Below, piece by piece: positions 7,063 through 10,000 of a DNA stretch of 10,000 nucleotides; the first letter of the stretch is position 1; each line of letters begins with the position of its first letter. Position numbers and translations under genes: made by a program. Under the pieces are notes generated by a model. The model was not told where the DNA came from and did no database searches. It saw only the letters and a list, made by a program, of their open reading frames with translations. Location: NCBI RefSeq assembly GCF_020216885.1, contig NZ_JAIWON010000053.1:1-10000 (forward strand). The letters run 5' to 3'. The stretch comes from Zymomonas sp. GTDB taxonomy: Bacteria; Pseudomonadota; Alphaproteobacteria; Sphingomonadales; Sphingomonadaceae.

Positions 7063-7284
7063 TTTTATATCCTCCGGCATATCCAGTAAAATCTTTAAAG
7101 ACAGTTCCGCCCAATCAGGCTATCCCGACCCAAGGCGCGTATTGGGTTATCTTATCACAGGCAACGCCATTTGTTTTTTGTTATTGAAAGTCAGAAGACA
7201 TCTTGCCCCTTCAAAGTTGGCTTGCCACATAGCGGAGATAGTCGCTGATAATTCCTCTTACGCATAAGAAGGCGGAAAAGACTG
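7063..7284. promoter_or_regulatory. Divergent control region between the quinone oxidoreductase and yqhD-type genes
   Basis: These 222 bases must carry both start regions. Towards the plus strand, TTGCCA (7222-7227) and GATAAT (7247-7252) form a possible promoter with a long 19-base spacer, about 32 bases before the yqhD-type ATG. CTTGCC occurs twice (7202-7207 and 7221-7226). CCCAAT (7110-7115) and ATTGGG (7141-7146) form a 6-base inverted repeat nearer the other gene. No convincing minus-strand promoter was found. Any of these short repeats could bind a shared regulator, but each could also be chance. Confidence 0.35.
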
Positions 7285-8442
7285 ATGCTCAATTTTGATT
7301 ATTATAATCCGACCCATATTGTTTTTGGTAAAGGCCGTATTGCACAGCTTGATACGCTTTTGTCGAAAGAAGCCCGTGTTTTAGTCCTTTATGGCGGTTC
7401 TAGCGCCCAAAAGACAGGCACTTTGGATGAAGTCAGAAAAGCTCTTGGTGACCGCACCTATTTTGAATTTGGCGGTATCGAACCCAATCCCAGCTATGAA
7501 ACCCTGATGAAAGCCGTCGAGCAGGTCAAACAGGAAAAGGTTGATTTCCTGTTGGCTGTTGGGGGCGGGTCAGTCATTGATGGCACCAAATTCGTGGCCG
7601 CCGCCGTGCCTTATGAAGGCGAGCCTTGGGAAATTCTGGAAACAGATGGCAAGAAAGTCAAGGAAGCCTTGCCCGTTGGAACTGTTTTGACTTTGCCTGC
7701 TACTGGCTCTGAAATGAACCGGAATAGCGTGGTAACCCGCAAGTCAATCAAATCGAAACGGGGCTTCCATAACGACCATGTTTTTCCGGTTTTCTCGATT
7801 CTTGATCCGACAAAGGTTTACACTTTGCCGCCGCGCCAGTTGGCAAATGGGGTTGTCGATTCCTTTATCCATATCACCGAACAATATCTGACCTATCCGG
7901 TTGATGGTATGGTTCAGGATGAATTTGCAGAAGGTCTGCTCCGCACCTTAATCAAAATTGGCCCCGAATTGCTGAAAGATCAGAAAAATTATGATCTGGC
8001 AGCCAATTTTATGTGGACGGCAACCTTGGCGTTAAATGGCTTGATCGGTGCTGGTGTGCCACAGGATTGGGCAACCCATATGATCGGTCATGAATTGACG
8101 GCTGCCTTTGGCATTGACCATGGTCGGACATTAGCGATTATCCTGCCTTCGCTGTTGCAAAATCAGAGAGAGGCCAAGAAAGGCAAGCTGCTGCAATATG
8201 CCAAGAATGTTTGGCATATTGATCAGGGTTCTGATGATGAACGGATTGATGCTGCCATCGAAAAGACCCGTCATTTCTTTGAATCACTAGGTATTCCGAC
8301 CCATCTGAAAGACTATGATGTTGGGAAAGAGTCTATTGATATGCTGGTCAAAGAATTAGAAGCGCATGGCATGTCCCAGCTGGGCGAACATAAGGCTATT
8401 ACGCCGGATATCAGCCGCGCTATTCTCTTGGCGAGCCTGTAA
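7285..8442 (+). CDS. yqhD: NADPH-dependent aldehyde reductase / butanol dehydrogenase, YqhD type
   Basis: The 385-residue protein is a group III (iron-containing family) alcohol dehydrogenase and matches E. coli YqhD (387 residues) nearly end to end, which reduces many short-chain and furan aldehydes with NADPH. Cofactor segments are YGGSS (36-40, YGGGS in YqhD), GGIEPNP (63-69), GGGSVIDGTK (93-102) and TLPATGSE (136-143). Metal ligands align two residues below those of YqhD: Asp192, His196 (in VVDSFIH), His265 (in THMIGHE) and His279 (in DHG). No Asp follows Gly38 near the nucleotide ribose, which favours NADPH over NADH. It is distinct from the well-known Zymomonas alcohol dehydrogenase II (AdhB), which belongs to another branch of the same family. 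The ATG has AAGG/GGA purines (7269-7276) upstream. Cytoplasmic. Ends in a strong terminator, so it is probably monocistronic. Likely role: clearing toxic aldehydes at the cost of NADPH. Confidence 0.96.
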   Translation: MLNFDYYNPTHIVFGKGRIAQLDTLLSKEARVLVLYGGSSAQKTGTLDEVRKALGDRTYFEFGGIEPNPSYETLMKAVEQVKQEKVDFLLAVGGGSVIDGTKFVAAAVPYEGEPWEILETDGKKVKEALPVGTVLTLPATGSEMNRNSVVTRKSIKSKRGFHNDHVFPVFSILDPTKVYTLPPRQLANGVVDSFIHITEQYLTYPVDGMVQDEFAEGLLRTLIKIGPELLKDQKNYDLAANFMWTATLALNGLIGAGVPQDWATHMIGHELTAAFGIDHGRTLAIILPSLLQNQREAKKGKLLQYAKNVWHIDQGSDDERIDAAIEKTRHFFESLGIPTHLKDYDVGKESIDMLVKELEAHGMSQLGEHKAITPDISRAILLASL

Positions 8443-8492
8443 TTTATTCGAGAAGTCAGAAATAGCTGATTTCTTATAAAGATATCAAAAGA

Positions 8493-8525
8493 ACGGCGCA
8501 TCAAAAAAAGATGCGTCGTTTTTTT
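8493..8525 (+). terminator. Rho-independent terminator of the yqhD-type gene
   Basis: ACGGCGCATC (8493-8502) pairs with GATGCGTCGT (8510-8519) over ten positions with one G-T pair, around a loop of seven A, followed by an unbroken run of T to 8525. It begins 50 bases after the stop codon. Confidence 0.93.
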
Positions 8526-8537
8526 ATGGAGCCTACT

Positions 8538-8560
8538 TCTATTTTAGGCCAAAAAATAGA
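8538..8560. repeat. 8-base inverted repeat upstream of the argH promoter
   Basis: TCTATTTT (8538-8545) and AAAATAGA (8553-8560) are exact reverse complements around the 7-base centre AGGCCAA. The right arm ends nine bases before the candidate -35 box. It has no T tract, so an operator is as likely as a back-up transcription stop. Confidence 0.45.
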
Positions 8561-8569
8561 CCCATGATA

Positions 8570-8597
8570 TTGTTGTGATATTTTGCTTTAATATAAT
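8570..8597 (+). promoter_or_regulatory. Candidate argH promoter
   Basis: TTGTTG (8570-8575) and a perfect TATAAT (8592-8597) are 16 bases apart. It is the best consensus match in the gap but would give a leader of about 160 bases before argH, long enough for leader-based control. Confidence 0.45.
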
Positions 8598-8678
8598 GAT
8601 GTTATAATTTTTGTAGATAGTGCCGATATAGGCCACATTATACCGTAAAATCGGTTGTGTTTTTTAGAATGGGCATGG

Positions 8679-8694
8679 ATATAGGCGGCTATAT
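8679..8694. repeat. 6-base inverted repeat in the argH leader region
   Basis: ATATAG (8679-8684) and CTATAT (8689-8694) pair perfectly around GCGG. The left arm overlaps the second copy of the GATATAGGC word. It falls within the predicted argH leader RNA, 70 bases before the start codon. Confidence 0.4.
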
Positions 8695-8763
8695 TACTGA
8701 ATAATCATAGCTGTTTTGCCTCTTTTTAGGTAAAATCAGGGTAATGACCCAGTCGGGAGACAG

Positions 8764-10000
8764 ATGATTACTGAGCGTCAGACAGATTCCAATGCGATGT
8801 GGGGTGGCCGTTTTTCTGAAGGCCCGACAGCGATTATGCGGGAAATCAATGCCTCGATCCCGTTTGATAAACGCTTATGGCAACAGGATATTGCCGGTTC
8901 CAAAGCCCATTTGAAAATGCTGGTATCCCGTAACATTGTCACGGCAGAAGATGGCCAGAAAATTTTGGAAGGCCTCGATAAGATCGCGGCTGAATATGCC
9001 GAAAAAGGTGTACCAGAAGACTGGTCTCTTGAAGATATTCATATGGTGACGGAAAAAAGGCTGGCTGATTTGATCGGTTCGGCGGCTGGACGTTTGCATA
9101 CTGCCCGTTCCCGTAACGATCAGGTCGCTGTTGATTTTAGATTATGGGTGCGTGATGCCATTGATATGGTCGATAAAGGCCTGACGGCACTCCAGATAGC
9201 GTTGGTTACCCGCGCGGAAGAACATGCCGCGACCGTGATGCCGGGCTTTACCCATTTACAGATCGCCCAGCCGATTACGCTTGGTCATCATCTGATGGCT
9301 TATTATGAGATGATAAGTCGTGATCGTTCGCGCTTTTCGGATGGTCGTAAAAGATTGAACCAATCGCCATTAGGGGCTGCGGCCTTGGCTGGGACGGGGT
9401 TCAATATTGACCGCCATCAGACAGCAAAAGCCCTCGGCTTTGATGCGCCTACGGCCAATTCACTGGATTCTGTTTCAGACCGTGATTTTGCCTTGGATTA
9501 TCTGATGTCGGCGACCCAGACCGCTATCCATCTGTCACGCTTGGCAGAAGAGATCATTATCTGGGCAAGTCAGCCTTATGGTTTTGTTTCTTTGCCGGAT
9601 GCCTATTCTACCGGTTCATCCATCATGCCGCAAAAGCGTAATCCTGATGCCGCGGAGTTAGTGCGCGGTCATAGCGGACGGATCGCCGGTTGTATGAATG
9701 CGTTGGTGATGACGATGAAAGGTCTGCCTCTTGCCTATTCAAAGGATATGCAAGACGATAAGCCGCCGGTTTTTGAAGCGCATGATTTGCTATCTTTGGC
9801 GATTGCAGCGATGACGGGCATGATCGAGACGCTGACCTTTATTCCTGAAAAAATGCGAAAAACAGCCGAAGCCGGTTTCTCAACCGCAACCGATCTGGCT
9901 GATTGGTTGGTGCGTCAAGCGGGTATTCCTTTCCGTGAGGCACATCATATTACGGGGTCGGCTGTTCGTCTGGCTGAAACCAAAGGCGTTGCTTTAGATG
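8764..10000 (+). CDS. argH: Argininosuccinate lyase, 3' end outside window
   Basis: ArgH splits argininosuccinate into arginine and fumarate, the last step of arginine synthesis, as a cytoplasmic homotetramer of the aspartase/fumarase superfamily. The frame is open for 412 codons to the window edge; family members have about 460 residues, so roughly nine tenths is present. Landmarks: [10 protein letters not shown] near the N-terminus (from residue 12), the conserved [11 protein letters not shown] segment, the catalytic His164 in [10 protein letters not shown], and the family signature [12 protein letters not shown] at 284-295, whose serines (285/286) include the catalytic one; most relatives have KKNP rather than KRNP. 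ATG 8764 has GGGAG (8755-8759) four bases upstream; the next in-frame Met (residue 12) has no ribosome site. No arginine gene lies beside it, so argH stands apart from an arginine operon within what can be seen. Confidence 0.97.
   Translation, partial: MITERQTDSNAMWGGRFSEGPTAIMREINASIPFDKRLWQQDIAGSKAHLKMLVSRNIVTAEDGQKILEGLDKIAAEYAEKGVPEDWSLEDIHMVTEKRLADLIGSAAGRLHTARSRNDQVAVDFRLWVRDAIDMVDKGLTALQIALVTRAEEHAATVMPGFTHLQIAQPITLGHHLMAYYEMISRDRSRFSDGRKRLNQSPLGAAALAGTGFNIDRHQTAKALGFDAPTANSLDSVSDRDFALDYLMSATQTAIHLSRLAEEIIIWASQPYGFVSLPDAYSTGSSIMPQKRNPDAAELVRGHSGRIAGCMNALVMTMKGLPLAYSKDMQDDKPPVFEAHDLLSLAIAAMTGMIETLTFIPEKMRKTAEAGFSTATDLADWLVRQAGIPFREAHHITGSAVRLAETKGVALD

Larger units (their letters stand above)
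8443..8763. other. Intergenic region between the yqhD-type gene and argH
   Basis: It holds the yqhD terminator, a candidate argH promoter and two inverted repeats (listed separately). The word GATATAGGC occurs twice, at 8625-8633 and 8678-8686, 53 bases apart. A second TATAAT lies at 8603-8608, just after the promoter -10 box. I see no gene, RNA gene or ARG-box that I can defend. Confidence 0.6.

Noticed and set aside
6875..7267. A 130-codon plus-strand frame running from the quinone oxidoreductase gene into the divergent gap
   Set aside because: Over half is antisense to the oxidoreductase N-terminus, and the rest crosses the control region without a recognisable domain.

Overview
The window looks like chromosomal DNA of an alphaproteobacterium with mid-range GC in its genes (about 47-50% by eye) and AT-rich gaps. 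Gene content and protein style fit Zymomonas mobilis or a close relative. This is an inference from recognising the proteins, not from a search. No phage, insertion sequence, CRISPR array or defence system is visible, and most of the window is ordinary chromosome.

Layout, left to right. Bases 1-1012 (minus) hold most of a GT-B type CDP-glycerol glycerophosphotransferase-like gene, cut by the window edge, with its own promoter and GTG start. Bases 1290-3908 (minus) hold an exported M1 family aminopeptidase (PepN type), closed by a strong intrinsic terminator. A 484-base AT-rich gap follows, with two clear inverted repeats in front of pepN and one unexplained open frame. Bases 4393-4701 (plus) encode a small membrane protein of unknown function. 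Bases 4869-4944 are a tRNA-Ala with anticodon CGC.

Bases 5168-8442 hold three predicted NAD(P)H-dependent carbonyl reductases of three unrelated folds: a YeaE-type aldo/keto reductase (plus), a PIG3-type quinone oxidoreductase (minus, convergent with the first) and a YqhD-type metal-dependent aldehyde reductase (plus, divergent from the second). Together they look like a locus for clearing reactive aldehydes such as methylglyoxal or furan aldehydes. In E. coli the comparable pair is yqhD with the aldo/keto reductase dkgA, next to the regulator yqhC. No regulator gene is present here.

Bases 8764-10000 (plus) hold about nine tenths of argH, the last enzyme of arginine synthesis, preceded by a 321-base gap with a candidate promoter and two inverted repeats. 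Clean intrinsic terminators follow pepN, the tRNA, the aldo/keto reductase and yqhD, so nearly every gene here appears to be its own transcription unit.
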